57,713 nucleotides of DNA from Thermoguttaceae bacterium (GCA_017939795.1 JAGBAA010000044.1:1-57713); one strand, 5' to 3'; counted from the stretch's first letter, positions 27,410 to 36,441 are shown. Notes: generated from the sequence alone by a model not told the origin. A program made the numbers and translations.

Positions 27410-28849
27410 ATGGACTATCTGTGGTGGCACGTGCCGATTTTGACGGCTCCAATGCTCATCGCGTTCATCGCGACCGTTCACGTTTTTGTTTCCCACTACG
27501 CGGTGGGAGGCGGACTTTTCCTCGCTGCCGAGACGACCTGGGCGCACAAAACAGAAAACCGCCAGTATCTCGACTACCTGAAAAGCCACGCCAAATTTTT
27601 CGTCCTTCTGACGGTAGTCTTTGGTGCGATCACGGGCGTCGGCATCTGGTGGGTCATTGGTCTCGCTTCGCCGTTGGCGACCGAAACTCTCATCCGGACT
27701 TTCGTCTTCGGCTGGGCCGCAGAGTGGGTCTTTTTCGTCGTGGAACTTACGGCCGCGTACCTTTTCCTGAGTCTTTGGGATCGCGTCACTCCGCGTGACC
27801 ACTGCACGCTGGGCTGGCTTTATGCCGGAGCATCCGTCGGTACACTCATTCTCATCACCGGGATCACCGCGTTCATGCTCGACGCAGGCAAGTGGCCGGA
27901 AGCGACGCAGGCAGGAATGAACGGCAGCGCATTCTGGCTTGGATTCTTTAATCCTCAATTCCTTCCGCAATGTGTTGCCCGAATCGGCGTTGCGCTCATG
28001 ATGGCGTCCACGTGGGTCCTCTTCCACGCCTCGATCTTCGTGAAGTCTGAAGAGCTGAAATTCCTCATCGTTCGCCGTACTGCCCGCTACGTCGCCGCAG
28101 GTGTCGTGCTTTCTGCGATCGGGATCCTCTGGGCTGGTGCAATCCTCCCGGAAGCCGCGAAACTTTCCCTGATGCGTGCAGCCGCCCTGAACGTCATTTT
28201 GGGCGCAGGCGTCATCGCTGCTGGTTTCCTTCTCTTCCAGCTCTTCATCCTCACGGCACGTCCGCAGTGGCTCACTCCCGCCTCGGGGCTTGCCGTACTT
28301 TGTGCCGCGATGGGAATCTTGACCTCGGGAGAATTCATCCGTGAAGCAGTCCGCAAACCGTTCATCCTTCCGGAATGTATCTACGGCAATCAGGTCCACG
28401 TTTCCAAAGTCGAAATGCTCCGACAGAACGGTCTTCTCGAATCCGGAGTCTGGACAAAACCTTACGTTACCGAAAAATTCCCGCATCTCGTGGATGCCCA
28501 GACCGGAAAACTGGTCCTTGAGCAGGCACGTCCAGAAGATGAAAAAGCCCTCGGTGAAATCATTTTCATGCATCATTGCGGCGGATGCCATGCGCAGGAA
28601 TTCGGATACAGCGGGCTGGGTTTCCTCTCCACCACCTCAGAAAAGGGGGAAATCGCCGAAATGCTTCCGCGTCTGAACAGTCAGATCTACTCCATGCCGC
28701 CATGGTGCGGGACCGCCAAAGAAGCGGATCTGCTCGCCGTGTACCTCGAATCCATCGCCAAACCCCATCCGTTCCAGAAATCTGGATCTCAGAAATCAGC
28801 CCCCCAGGAAACCGAAACACAGAAAGGAGCCGCTCATGCCGCCAATTGA
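27410..28849 (+). CDS. Cytochrome bd-type oxidase-like subunit I with C-terminal cytochrome c domain
   Basis: The product has 479 residues, with GGAGG 5 nt before the ATG. The first about 310 residues are a multi-span membrane domain related to CydA. Likely haem ligands are H24 (ATVHVFVSHY; H29 is also near), E105 and E112 in helix 3 (GWAAEWVFFVVEL), and H206 (VLFHASIF). The quinol-site motif GRQPW of canonical CydA is absent; the equivalent place reads EFIREAVRKPFIL. A soluble C-terminal domain follows with one c-type haem site, C390-GG-C393-H394, and a candidate axial Met in YSMPPW (M429). This matches the c-haem-bearing bd relatives (called OR-C in surveys of the superfamily). It probably takes electrons from a c-type cytochrome or quinol pool; the acceptor (oxygen or other) is not established. 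It overlaps the next gene by 14 nt. Confidence 0.82.
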   Translation: MDYLWWHVPILTAPMLIAFIATVHVFVSHYAVGGGLFLAAETTWAHKTENRQYLDYLKSHAKFFVLLTVVFGAITGVGIWWVIGLASPLATETLIRTFVFGWAAEWVFFVVELTAAYLFLSLWDRVTPRDHCTLGWLYAGASVGTLILITGITAFMLDAGKWPEATQAGMNGSAFWLGFFNPQFLPQCVARIGVALMMASTWVLFHASIFVKSEELKFLIVRRTARYVAAGVVLSAIGILWAGAILPEAAKLSLMRAAALNVILGAGVIAAGFLLFQLFILTARPQWLTPASGLAVLCAAMGILTSGEFIREAVRKPFILPECIYGNQVHVSKVEMLRQNGLLESGVWTKPYVTEKFPHLVDAQTGKLVLEQARPEDEKALGEIIFMHHCGGCHAQEFGYSGLGFLSTTSEKGEIAEMLPRLNSQIYSMPPWCGTAKEADLLAVYLESIAKPHPFQKSGSQKSAPQETETQKGAAHAAN

Positions 28850-29966
28850 AACCACTGCCCTTCAGCCCCTTGCGGCTCCCCTCTGGTTCATCATTTTTTT
28901 CCGGATCCTCGGATTCGTCCTTCATGCCCTTCTGATGAACCTCTGGCTCGTCGGTATCCCGCTTGCGCTTCTCATGAACCGCAGTCAGGATCCGAATGCA
29001 CGCCGCTGGTCCAGCCGACTGCTTCGCCAGATGCCGGTCTTCATCGCATTTGGGATCAACTTCGGCATCGTGCCGCTCCTTTTCATCCAGTACCTTTACG
29101 GCCGTACGTTCTATTCCGCGACGATCCTCATGGCCTGGCACTGGCTCGCCATCATCGCGCTTCTGCTCCCGGCATACTACGGGATCTACCATTACGCATT
29201 CGCGCTGAAAAAAGATCCGGAAACGATTCCCGGGTACACTCGGGCTGCCGGATGGATCGCGGCACTCTTTTTCACCATCATCGGCTTTTTCTTCGTGAAC
29301 GCGCTCACGCTCACGGCTGAGCCTGAAATGTGGAAGAGCCTCTGGCTCGCACATAATTCGGCCGGAGCCTCGCTCGGAACCGGTTCCGCAGTTTCAAATC
29401 CCGAGATCTGGCCCCGTTTGGGGATGATGATTTCGCTCGCATTCGGCACACTGGCAGCCTGGACACTCTGCGACCGCAGTGTTTCCATGTCCAAAGAAGA
29501 AAGCTGTGCAGAATCGGAAAACGCCTACCGGACCTGGTCGGCACGATGCGCACGGACCCTTGCCGGCGTCGGCATGGCGGGCTTCATCGCCTGCGCTCTC
29601 GCGTTCACTTCACTGCTCGCCAAAGGTCCGAGTCTCGACGCTCCGCTTTCAGGAATCGCCAACATTTGGATCGCGGGACCAGTCCTCACGTTTTTGGCGG
29701 TTCTTTTCCTGGCAGGCCGTCAAGGAAAAGCTGCGGCATTCCTGACGCTCGTCATCCAGATCGTGTCGCTCTCCGTTTTTGCCTGCGTTCGCCTCTGGAT
29801 CCAGAGTCTTCAGCTGGAAAGCCATCTCCCGCTAAGCCAGTTTACCATCAAGACAGACCTCGGCCCGATGTGTCTTTTCCTCGGCACGTTTGTCTTTGGT
29901 GTCCTTCTGCTGAGCTGGATGCTCGCGATCGTCGTCCGCAACCTACGGAAACGCGAAACGGCCTAG
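28836..29966 (+). CDS. Polytopic membrane partner subunit of the bd-oxidase-like complex
   Basis: The product has 376 residues with AAAGGAG upstream of the ATG at 28836, which lies inside the end of the previous gene (14-nt overlap), so the two are translationally coupled. At least eight hydrophobic spans are visible (for example FRILGFVLHALLMNLWLVGIPLALLM, FIAFGINFGIVPLLFIQYLYG, ILMAWHWLAIIALLLPAYYG, CLFLGTFVFGVLLLSWMLAIV). Conserved-looking His residues in helices (FVLHALL, AWHWLAI, IYHYAF) could bind haem, which would be unlike CydB of the E. coli type. Little similarity to canonical CydB is seen beyond topology. Assignment as the second subunit rests mainly on context. Confidence 0.72.
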   Translation: MPPIETTALQPLAAPLWFIIFFRILGFVLHALLMNLWLVGIPLALLMNRSQDPNARRWSSRLLRQMPVFIAFGINFGIVPLLFIQYLYGRTFYSATILMAWHWLAIIALLLPAYYGIYHYAFALKKDPETIPGYTRAAGWIAALFFTIIGFFFVNALTLTAEPEMWKSLWLAHNSAGASLGTGSAVSNPEIWPRLGMMISLAFGTLAAWTLCDRSVSMSKEESCAESENAYRTWSARCARTLAGVGMAGFIACALAFTSLLAKGPSLDAPLSGIANIWIAGPVLTFLAVLFLAGRQGKAAAFLTLVIQIVSLSVFACVRLWIQSLQLESHLPLSQFTIKTDLGPMCLFLGTFVFGVLLLSWMLAIVVRNLRKRETA

Positions 29967-29985
29967 ATTCTGCCGAAGATACGAA

Positions 29986-30033
29986 AACGCGCCTGATTTT
30001 TCTAAATGGAACGTTCAGGCGCGTTCTTTTTTC
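29986..30033 (+). terminator. Terminator of the bd-oxidase-like operon
   Basis: A perfect 11-bp stem (29986-29996 and 30015-30025) is followed by CTTTTTTC, 20 nt after the stop of the second subunit. Confidence 0.9.
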
Positions 30034-30151
30034 GACGCAAAAAACTCTGAATCTCAAAAAACTCTGGAAATCTAAAACAATAAGGGGCGGAAAACTCTGC
30101 TAAATGAAATGCTTCAGGGAGCAGAAACTCAAAAATCGCCCAATTCAAATT

Positions 30152-32320
30152 TTATTTCCAGCCTCTTCCAGCCCCAATGGACGCAACCAGAAAAATGAGA
30201 GCGAGAAGCCAGAGGATCGAAACCGCTGGATTTGAAGGATCCGCAGTCGCTGAGGCCTCCAAAAATGCTTCGCAGGAAGTGAATTCCCAATTTTCCGGGA
30301 TCTCCGCCGGCGCGATCGGCATATTGAGCCGAACAGACTCTGAACGGGGGCAATTCGGGATAGTCTGCGGAGGAAGAGGGATGGGTGCTGAAAGCAGGAA
30401 ATGAAGCGTCCGTTCCACTAAAGGAACCCAAACTGGAAGATGCGGCAGAGGCGTTCCGGCCGCATCCGCAGAAACGGCACAAATGGCCGTCCGTGCACAC
30501 GGCAGTTCCCTCACCATCAGAAATGGCGAGCCGTTGGTCAATTTCAGCGGTACTGAAATTCTGCCAAGCTCATTCGCAATGCCGAATATTCCGTGCCCAC
30601 ATCCCATTTCAACGTCCTGCACTGCGTTTGCTTCGGTATTCTCTCCGGAGTCCGGTTCGCCATTCCGATCCAATTTACGCCCAATGCCCTCCACAGAAAC
30701 CAGCGGCGTCCAACGGAAGATCGGAGTCTCCGAAAGACCGGAATCCGAATTTTCACGAAAAATCTCCGACACCTCGTGGACGGCTTCCGGCAAAGTCAGA
30801 CGAAGAGCTCCTCCAGAAGGAAGGATCTGCTCTTTTCCGGAAGCAAAAGCCGGCAAAATCGAACTCAAAGGCAGGAAGGAATCCTCCGTGACCTTCGGCC
30901 CACAAAATACCCAGACTGCCGTTCCGTTTTCAACGGCACGTTCCAATGCCACGGCTTCTTCTGGAGTAAAGAGCGAGATCCCGCAAAGAAAAACGGCATC
31001 GTATGCTCCAGGATCCAGAGAACGGAAGTCCGGGTCTTTCCTGCAGTCGATTCGGAATGGAGGCTCCGCAGAGTCGGAATACCGGGCAGTCCCAATACTC
31101 TCCAGCGCACTTTTCAAATAGGCGGTTCCGGATCCGCTATCCGTTCCCGAATCGGTGTTCCACGTCTCTGCGATCAGGAAATTCGCACATGCTTTGACCC
31201 GAACCGCCCGACGCAGGACGTCATTTGCCGAAAAGCTGTCGGTCAACGGCAATTCATTGGAAACCGCATTTTTCAAAGCAGCCTCAACGAGGAACTCACC
31301 CGTCTCTGGAAATTTGACCTCAAATTCAAGATCTTTGACGGAATCCGGAGGAATCGTCAACCATTTCTCCGTACGAAAAGACTTTTCGAGCCCATTTTTT
31401 CGCTTTGCCCAAAGCGTCAATTCCACGCAGACTGAAACGTTTTTGGGAATACCGAAACTCTGGACTTCGGCCGAAATCGAAGTCTCCTGCTTCTTCAGGA
31501 TCGGTACACTGTCCAAAGAAAGCGTCCGAAGAGCAAGATCGGGGGCTTCACTCACCACTGAAACCATCTGGAGACGAGCCTCCGGAAGCAGTTTCTCAAC
31601 CCCATCCAAAAATTTACGGAGCGCAGCTGTTTCATCCGTAAAATCAGAGAAAACCGCCACTTCCACGCACTGCCCGCGATTCTCCCGAAGCATTTCATCA
31701 AGAGTCCATAGTGTTTTTTCCCAATCCGCAACCTTTTTTTCCGAAAAGATCCGGCTCAATACAACAGACGGATCCATCTTCTGAAGTTCCGAGATCTTAA
31801 AATTCTCTGAAAAATTGACCGGAAGAACGTACACACGAACCGGATCTTCCTGATTTTCCCAAAATTCAAGACGTTTTCGGCATGCATGAAGTGCCTGATC
31901 CAAACGGGAAACTTCTGGATCCGCAACCTCCGCCGCTCCAGTCAGTGCTCCCATCGAAGCTGAGGAATCCACGACCAATACCCCGAAACGCTCCGATGAA
32001 AACGAAACAGCCCGACTGCTGGAATCACGGCTCGAAACAGGACGCATTCCCGATCCAAAATCTGGATCGGAGACCAAAACAGGAGACGCCAGAGCGAGAA
32101 TGAGACAAAAAATCGCCAGAGTCCGCACCAGGATCCCAAAAATCTCCCAAAAGCGCGTTCTCGTCTGAATTTTTTCCTGCGCCTCACGCAAAAAACGAAA
32201 AGCCCCCCACGGCACGACAGCAGGCGGCCTCCGAAAAAAATGAAAAATGAGCACCGGGATCAGACAGAGAATCAGCCCCCAAAGCGCTGCTGGTGCCTGA
32301 AAAATTCCCAATCCAAACAT
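30152..32320 (-). CDS. BatA / von Willebrand factor A domain membrane protein
   Basis: The product has 722 residues. The N-terminus is the BatA (aerotolerance-regulator) module: two membrane spans (about 10-28 and 62-82) around RRPPAVVPWGAFRFLREA. A VWA domain follows with the MIDAS motif DSSASMG (118-124). Then come beta-sandwich-like segments (about 240-360), a glutamine-amidotransferase-like Rossmann segment (YDAVFLCGISLFTPEEAVALERAVENGTAVWVFCGP) and a C-terminal membrane span (SILWLLALIFLVASIGAG). Such proteins usually sit next to a MoxR ATPase and a DUF58 protein and are thought to help metal-dependent assembly or envelope functions. Here those partners are absent, and the gene follows the PHP hydrolase in the same orientation after 243 bp. 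The start ATG has only a weak ribosome site (GGCGGA). Confidence 0.8.
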   Translation of the reverse strand: MFGLGIFQAPAALWGLILCLIPVLIFHFFRRPPAVVPWGAFRFLREAQEKIQTRTRFWEIFGILVRTLAIFCLILALASPVLVSDPDFGSGMRPVSSRDSSSRAVSFSSERFGVLVVDSSASMGALTGAAEVADPEVSRLDQALHACRKRLEFWENQEDPVRVYVLPVNFSENFKISELQKMDPSVVLSRIFSEKKVADWEKTLWTLDEMLRENRGQCVEVAVFSDFTDETAALRKFLDGVEKLLPEARLQMVSVVSEAPDLALRTLSLDSVPILKKQETSISAEVQSFGIPKNVSVCVELTLWAKRKNGLEKSFRTEKWLTIPPDSVKDLEFEVKFPETGEFLVEAALKNAVSNELPLTDSFSANDVLRRAVRVKACANFLIAETWNTDSGTDSGSGTAYLKSALESIGTARYSDSAEPPFRIDCRKDPDFRSLDPGAYDAVFLCGISLFTPEEAVALERAVENGTAVWVFCGPKVTEDSFLPLSSILPAFASGKEQILPSGGALRLTLPEAVHEVSEIFRENSDSGLSETPIFRWTPLVSVEGIGRKLDRNGEPDSGENTEANAVQDVEMGCGHGIFGIANELGRISVPLKLTNGSPFLMVRELPCARTAICAVSADAAGTPLPHLPVWVPLVERTLHFLLSAPIPLPPQTIPNCPRSESVRLNMPIAPAEIPENWEFTSCEAFLEASATADPSNPAVSILWLLALIFLVASIGAGRGWK

Positions 32321-32563
32321 TCCGCCAAACTCCCAGACCGACTGGTTCTTGAACTCCGAAACGACGGAACATCCACCGTTCCTCTTAAGAAAAAAGCCCG
32401 AAATTCCAAGGGAAACCGAATGCGTTCCATGAAATTTCAGGCAAAATGCAAAATTTCAGGCCAAAACAAAACCTCCGGGCGAAATGCAGATCTTCCGAGA
32501 GTCTCCAAAAGAAACTTCGGTGCATTTCAGCCCAGATCCGTTTCCAAATGCCTTGACGGTCCT

Positions 32564-33979
32564 CTACTTCGTGTACGGCTGCGTCCAGGCACACGGCATC
32601 AGAAGCTCATATTTATTGAACTTTTCATACTCGGACCCCGTGACCGTGACGCGGGCACGCACGTAAAGGTCATCCTGCTGAAGCGTGTACTCGCCTTCCA
32701 GACCATCTACTGTCTTCAAAACGACGCCGATATTTTCCGGATAGGAATCGATCTTGCGCTTCGGTTTTTCCGTCTCGATGATCTCCGATTTGCGCCCGAA
32801 CGTCTTCTTCGTGCCGATGAACTCGATCTTCACGCCTTCACCGGAAGCCGGATCCACCGAAACTTTCAGCGTTCCGGTCTCTTTGCAGAACTGCACGTCC
32901 TTGAGCGTCACGCCGGTCGAAACATAGAAGTCACCGCGCAGCATCGATTCCATGATCGCCCGCGTCGTCAGCTCTTCCGCGCGCACCATGTTCCACCCGA
33001 AGAACGGGCCGTCTTTGCAGACCGCGTTCGGATAGATCGAATGGGCATCATCCGATCCGGTACTCAAAAGGACCGGTTTATTGTTGGCCGTCCGGTAGGC
33101 GTTCACGACGTCCCAGTACTTTTCCGGGTCCCACGCGCCTTCGACCGACGGACCGGCAGAGCGCGGATTGTTCGTCAGCTCCCAGAAACGCACACGGTCC
33201 AGCTTCACCAGCACTTCCGGCGAAATATCATAGTACGGCCACTGCGGATGATTCAGAATGAAGAGGTACGGCTCCTCATTATCCGCGTACTCTTTTTCGC
33301 CTGCGATCATCGTCTCGTAAACGGTTTCCGCAGGATCGGCCTTCCGAATGTACGGGAACCAGCTCTTCACGTTGATGAAATTCATGTGGACCTGCATTCC
33401 GTCCAGAGACGATCCGGTCTGTTCCCATCCCGGGATCAAAAGAAATTTCCCCGGCTCATTAAACTGCTCTTCAAGCTCCGCGAACGTCTTCAGACGCACG
33501 TACGTGTCGCCGTCCACGACCTTCATCCGAACAGAACCTTCCCCAAATTTGTCGATCGCCTGCTGGTAGTGCGCCTTCCGCATTTTCGCCCAGCCTTTTT
33601 CATCAATGACGCATTTCCAGGTCGAAGTCTCCCCCTCAAAAGCCGATTTATCTGCCGGTGCCTTCGAAAAACCGAAACCGTTGAACTTCAGTTCCTCCGA
33701 CTGGAATCCATTATGGTCCGACAGACAGAAGAAATCGTATCCATTTTCTTTGTAGACCGCGCAGACAGACTCCGGCATCCCGCCGCCGTCGCTCCACTGG
33801 GAATGGGTATGAAGCTGGCCCTTGAACCAGCGAGTCGTTCCGGAAGAAGCTCCTGAAGCCGTTTCGGCAGTTCCCTGAACTTCTGCGGCATTCACCGATG
33901 AGATACTGCCCGCAAGCAGCGGCGCAGAACCAACGGCGGCAGAAGTCTTCAAAAAATCACGGCGTGAAAAAGATTTCAT
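32564..33979 (-). CDS. Tat-exported PHP-domain metallohydrolase (CehA/McbA-like)
   Basis: The product has 471 residues with a twin-arginine leader (SRRDFLKTSAAVGSAPLL). The polymerase-and-histidinol-phosphatase metal site is visible: GQLHTHSQWSDG (H57, H59, D64), then YDFFCLSDHNG (D88, H89), and later blocks TGSDDAHS and ILNHPQWPY with further His/Asp ligands. This family hydrolyses phosphoesters or carbamate-type bonds outside the cytoplasm; no substrate can be chosen. The C-terminal part (about 340-450) is beta-rich (LKDVQFCKETGTLKVSVDPASGEGVKIEFIG). AAAGGA precedes the ATG. It has its own consensus promoter and could be transcribed together with the BatA/VWA gene downstream, as no clear terminator was found between them. 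Confidence 0.85.
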   Translation of the reverse strand: MKSFSRRDFLKTSAAVGSAPLLAGSISSVNAAEVQGTAETASGASSGTTRWFKGQLHTHSQWSDGGGMPESVCAVYKENGYDFFCLSDHNGFQSEELKFNGFGFSKAPADKSAFEGETSTWKCVIDEKGWAKMRKAHYQQAIDKFGEGSVRMKVVDGDTYVRLKTFAELEEQFNEPGKFLLIPGWEQTGSSLDGMQVHMNFINVKSWFPYIRKADPAETVYETMIAGEKEYADNEEPYLFILNHPQWPYYDISPEVLVKLDRVRFWELTNNPRSAGPSVEGAWDPEKYWDVVNAYRTANNKPVLLSTGSDDAHSIYPNAVCKDGPFFGWNMVRAEELTTRAIMESMLRGDFYVSTGVTLKDVQFCKETGTLKVSVDPASGEGVKIEFIGTKKTFGRKSEIIETEKPKRKIDSYPENIGVVLKTVDGLEGEYTLQQDDLYVRARVTVTGSEYEKFNKYELLMPCAWTQPYTK

Positions 33980-34115
33980 GGTGGGGGTCCTTTCTTGATT
34001 GGCAGGAAAAAATGAAAATCAGCGGCCGCACGGTAAAAATCGCGAAAAACTTCCGAAACGCCATTTACCGGCAGTTTTTCTTGCCGCACTCTTAAATTTA
34101 CGCAAGTTTCTATTT

Positions 34116-34144
34116 ATTTTAGCCGCTTCACTCCCTTTTGTCAA
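34116..34144 (-). promoter_or_regulatory. Promoter of the PHP hydrolase gene
   Basis: On the minus strand a perfect TTGACA (34139-34144), a 17-bp spacer and TAAAAT (34116-34121), about 137 bp upstream of the ATG at 33979. Confidence 0.8.
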
Positions 34145-34175
34145 GATTCCCAAGAGAAATTTTCCATAAAGAAAT

Positions 34176-34199
34176 CCCAAAAACCCGAAAGTTTTTGGG
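34176..34199 (-). terminator. Terminator of the ECF sigma operon
   Basis: CCCAAAAAC (34176-34184) and GTTTTTGGG (34191-34199) form a 9-bp stem with a 6-nt loop, about 60 bp after the stop at 34260. On the minus strand ATTTCTTT follows. Confidence 0.7.
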
Positions 34200-34259
34200 A
34201 CTTCCCGCATTTTTCACAAAATCTCCCCCCAAAAGATCCTCAATATCGTCTCCGGCGCT

Positions 34260-35210
34260 TCAGAACTGAAGATCTTCTTCAGTGCCGATCAGATCCATCA
34301 TTCGGCGCTCAATGATCAGATCCTTACGCTCATTCCGCCGTTCGATCTGGATCCGGAGTTCCTGGATCCGCTCTTCAAGCAGCTTCAGCTCGTAAAGTCT
34401 TCGTTCCTGTTTCACGACAAAATGCTGTTCCACAACTTTGCGCAATTCTTCGCGCAGCACATCTTTTTTCTGGAGATCTTTCTCATTTTTGGCCTGACGC
34501 ACAAGTTCCCTGCTCTGACGTTCCAGACGAAGTTCTTCCTCCACCAGCTTCTTGAACTCCGGATGGGTCTTGAACGCTTCCTGCGGAGAACGTAAAAGAT
34601 CCTGACGGTTCAGGTCGCTCTTGAATTTCGATTTCGCCAGTTTCTCTGCATTTTTTCGGGAGTCTTTCTTTCCCCACTTTTTCTCCGGCTGATCTCCGCC
34701 CTCTCTTTTTCCAGGACGATCTCCGTCAGCTTTTTTCTCCGGCTGATCTCCGCCCTCTCTTTTTCCAGGACGATCTCCGTCAGCTTTTTTCTCCGGCTGG
34801 TCTCCATCCTCTCTTTTTCCAGGACGATCCTTCCGCATATGCTCACGATCTTTCCCCTTTTTCCCGGCATTCTCCCTGCGTGCCTCAGACTTTTCCCGGC
34901 CGCGATCCTTCTGAAGTGCTTCCGGATGAACGATCCCCTCCTCCGGATGGACCAACATATTTTCCGGGACCTCCGACGAGATATCCGTCTCGACCGAGGC
35001 CACGGCAGACTCCCGTTCCATCTGCGCTCCCGTTTCAGGCGACGAAACCGCAGCGTCCCCGTCCGCCGCTTCAGCAGGAACCTCTGCAGCATCTGCAAAA
35101 ACTCCTTCAGCCGCTGCGGCCCCTGCTGCCGGCATTTCTTGAGCGCACACCAGCTCCGCATTTCCCAGTCCAGCCGCCAAAACGGCACTCAGCATCCAGG
35201 TTCGTTTCAT
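34260..35210 (-). CDS. Exported charged coiled-coil protein with tandem 18-residue repeats
   Basis: The product has 316 residues from the ATG at 35210, which sits 7 nt after a near-perfect AAAGGAGG. A signal peptide (MKRTWMLSAVLAAGLG...VCAQ) is followed by an Ala/Glu-rich acidic part, then a Lys/Arg/Asp/Gly-rich section with nearly three copies of GDRPGKREGGDQPEKKAD. The C-terminal about 120 residues are a long charged helix or coiled coil (LVEEELRLERQSRELVRQAKNEKDLQKK, LKLLEERIQELRIQIERRNERK). Homology was not recognised. It is the last gene of the ECF sigma operon, so it may be the periplasmic component of the signalling system, similar in place though not in sequence to CpxP/CnrX-type sensors. 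That role is inference. Confidence 0.78.
   Translation of the reverse strand: MKRTWMLSAVLAAGLGNAELVCAQEMPAAGAAAAEGVFADAAEVPAEAADGDAAVSSPETGAQMERESAVASVETDISSEVPENMLVHPEEGIVHPEALQKDRGREKSEARRENAGKKGKDREHMRKDRPGKREDGDQPEKKADGDRPGKREGGDQPEKKADGDRPGKREGGDQPEKKWGKKDSRKNAEKLAKSKFKSDLNRQDLLRSPQEAFKTHPEFKKLVEEELRLERQSRELVRQAKNEKDLQKKDVLREELRKVVEQHFVVKQERRLYELKLLEERIQELRIQIERRNERKDLIIERRMMDLIGTEEDLQF
34681..34830 (-). repeat. 54-bp tandem repeat inside the exported charged protein gene
   Basis: Two identical 54-bp units (34681-34734 and 34735-34788) are followed by a diverged 42-bp third (34789-34830). The unit length is a multiple of three, so copy-number change would keep the reading frame and alter the protein by 18 residues per unit. 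Confidence 0.93.
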
Positions 35211-35222
35211 CAAAAACCTCCT

Positions 35223-35819
35223 TTAAAACCAATCCTCATCTTCCGTTTCTTCCGTTAATTCGCGCAGAGAATCTCCAAGCATCGCGATCTCCCAGTCCAA
35301 CGGAGCCTCTCCGTGCTCGACCAGCTGGACCAGTCGGCCAAAATCGTCAAGTTCCCCTTCCCCGGCATTCCAGTCGAAGTCGTCTGCCGTTTCAAAAAAC
35401 TCATCTTCCGGATCGCACTCTGAAATTTCTTCATCTTCCCAATGGGAGATCATCTCCTGCATCGATAGAGTTCCCGGCCCCGTTTTCTTGCCCATTTCCC
35501 ACCAAACTCCGGCAAGCACGACCGCAAATACCAAAGCCGCCAAAGAAACCGCCATTCCCCCACGCCCGCGCAGCCTTCGGTCATTCGGTCGGCACTTCAG
35601 GCTTTCATGAACGTACGTCGGACCAACAGACTCCGCAACCGATGCAGAAATTCCCGGTTTCGCACTCTCCGATCCCGCATAAACGATAGAATGTGCAGCG
35701 GAAAGGATCCCGCCAAACTCAGCCCACATCGGATCAACGGCAAACTCACGTTCCAGCTCAAGCTCCAAGTCACGCTCTGCTTCTACTGAAAGTTCTTTTT
35801 TGCTCACGAATTCGTCCAT
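35223..35819 (-). CDS. Single-span membrane protein, putative anti-sigma factor
   Basis: The product has 198 residues from the ATG at 35819 with GGGAGG about 10 nt upstream; a TTG at 35828 would overlap that ribosome site. The N-terminal 85 residues are charged and presumably cytoplasmic (EAERDLELELEREF). One membrane span lies at about 88-108 (GGMAVSLAALVFAVVLAGVWW), and the C-terminal part is strongly acidic (HWEDEEISECDPEDEFFETADDFDW). No zinc-finger HxxxCxxC motif of the ZAS anti-sigma family is present. The position 5 bp after an ECF sigma factor gene and the topology suggest a membrane anti-sigma or sigma-anchoring protein, without family support. Confidence 0.68.
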   Translation of the reverse strand: MDEFVSKKELSVEAERDLELELEREFAVDPMWAEFGGILSAAHSIVYAGSESAKPGISASVAESVGPTYVHESLKCRPNDRRLRGRGGMAVSLAALVFAVVLAGVWWEMGKKTGPGTLSMQEMISHWEDEEISECDPEDEFFETADDFDWNAGEGELDDFGRLVQLVEHGEAPLDWEIAMLGDSLRELTEETEDEDWF

Positions 35820-35824
35820 TTTTA

Positions 35825-36367
35825 TCAAACCTCCCGTCTCGAGAGTTTTGCTCCATCCCCCAAATTCTCTCTCAGCGCAGCCAACCCACGCCGCGCATGG
35901 CTCAAAACTGTATTCAGCGGCATTTCAAGGATCCCGGCGATCTCCGAAAAGGAAAGCTGACTGAAGTACCGCAGCGAAAGTACTTCCTGCTGTCCCCTGC
36001 TCAACCGCGCCATCACCCGATGCATTCGGGCAATCTCCTCTGCAGTCTCCAAACTTTCGTCCGGTCCCGGTTCTACGCTCTCACGTTCCCATACAGACCA
36101 TGCTTCCTCACCGCAAAGCACCTCCTGCTTTCGGCGATAAAAATCTTTCAGACAGCGCGATGCGATCTGAAAAAGAAACGCTTTCGCCACTCCGCGTTCT
36201 TCGTATCGGTCCCGACTCTCCCACGCTTTCATGAACGTCTCCTGCGTCAAATCATCCGCAAGATGCCGATCCCTCGTTAAAGCGAACAGGTAGCCGTGAA
36301 TGATCCGATGGTGTTCCTCAAACCATTCTGCTCCGAAAAACTCAAAATGTCCCGCGTATCCATCCAT
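35825..36367 (-). CDS. ECF-type RNA polymerase sigma factor
   Basis: The product has 180 residues. Region 2 is clear at about 17-55 (EEHHRIIHGYLFALTRDRHLADDLTQETFMKAWESRDRY), including the DLTQETFMKAW core-binding and -10 recognition helix. Region 4 is at about 115-172 (RLSRGQQEVLSLRYFSQLSFSEIAGILEMPLNTVLSHARRGLAAL), with the helix-turn-helix SFSEIAGILEMPLNTVLSHARR that reads the -35. Length fits the group. It begins 118 bp after the pseudopilin operon terminator and leads the operon sigma, membrane protein, exported coiled-coil protein. The ribosome site before the ATG is weak. No promoter matching the window consensus is seen just upstream, in line with possible autoregulation. Confidence 0.92.
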   Translation of the reverse strand: MDGYAGHFEFFGAEWFEEHHRIIHGYLFALTRDRHLADDLTQETFMKAWESRDRYEERGVAKAFLFQIASRCLKDFYRRKQEVLCGEEAWSVWERESVEPGPDESLETAEEIARMHRVMARLSRGQQEVLSLRYFSQLSFSEIAGILEMPLNTVLSHARRGLAALRENLGDGAKLSRREV

Positions 36368-36403
36368 GAAAGTAAAACGCGCGGTCCCCCCAATTTATTG
36401 CAG

Positions 36404-36441
36404 AAAAAAAACGGCAAACGCATCAACGCAGCCGTTTTTTT
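36404..36441 (-). terminator. Terminator of the pilus / pseudopilin operon
   Basis: GCCG plus T-run and A-run plus CGGC arms (36404-36415 and 36431-36441) give an 11-bp stem with a 15-nt loop ending in eight T on the minus strand, 45 bp past the stop of the GspK-like gene. It separates the operon from the ECF sigma gene. Confidence 0.9.
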
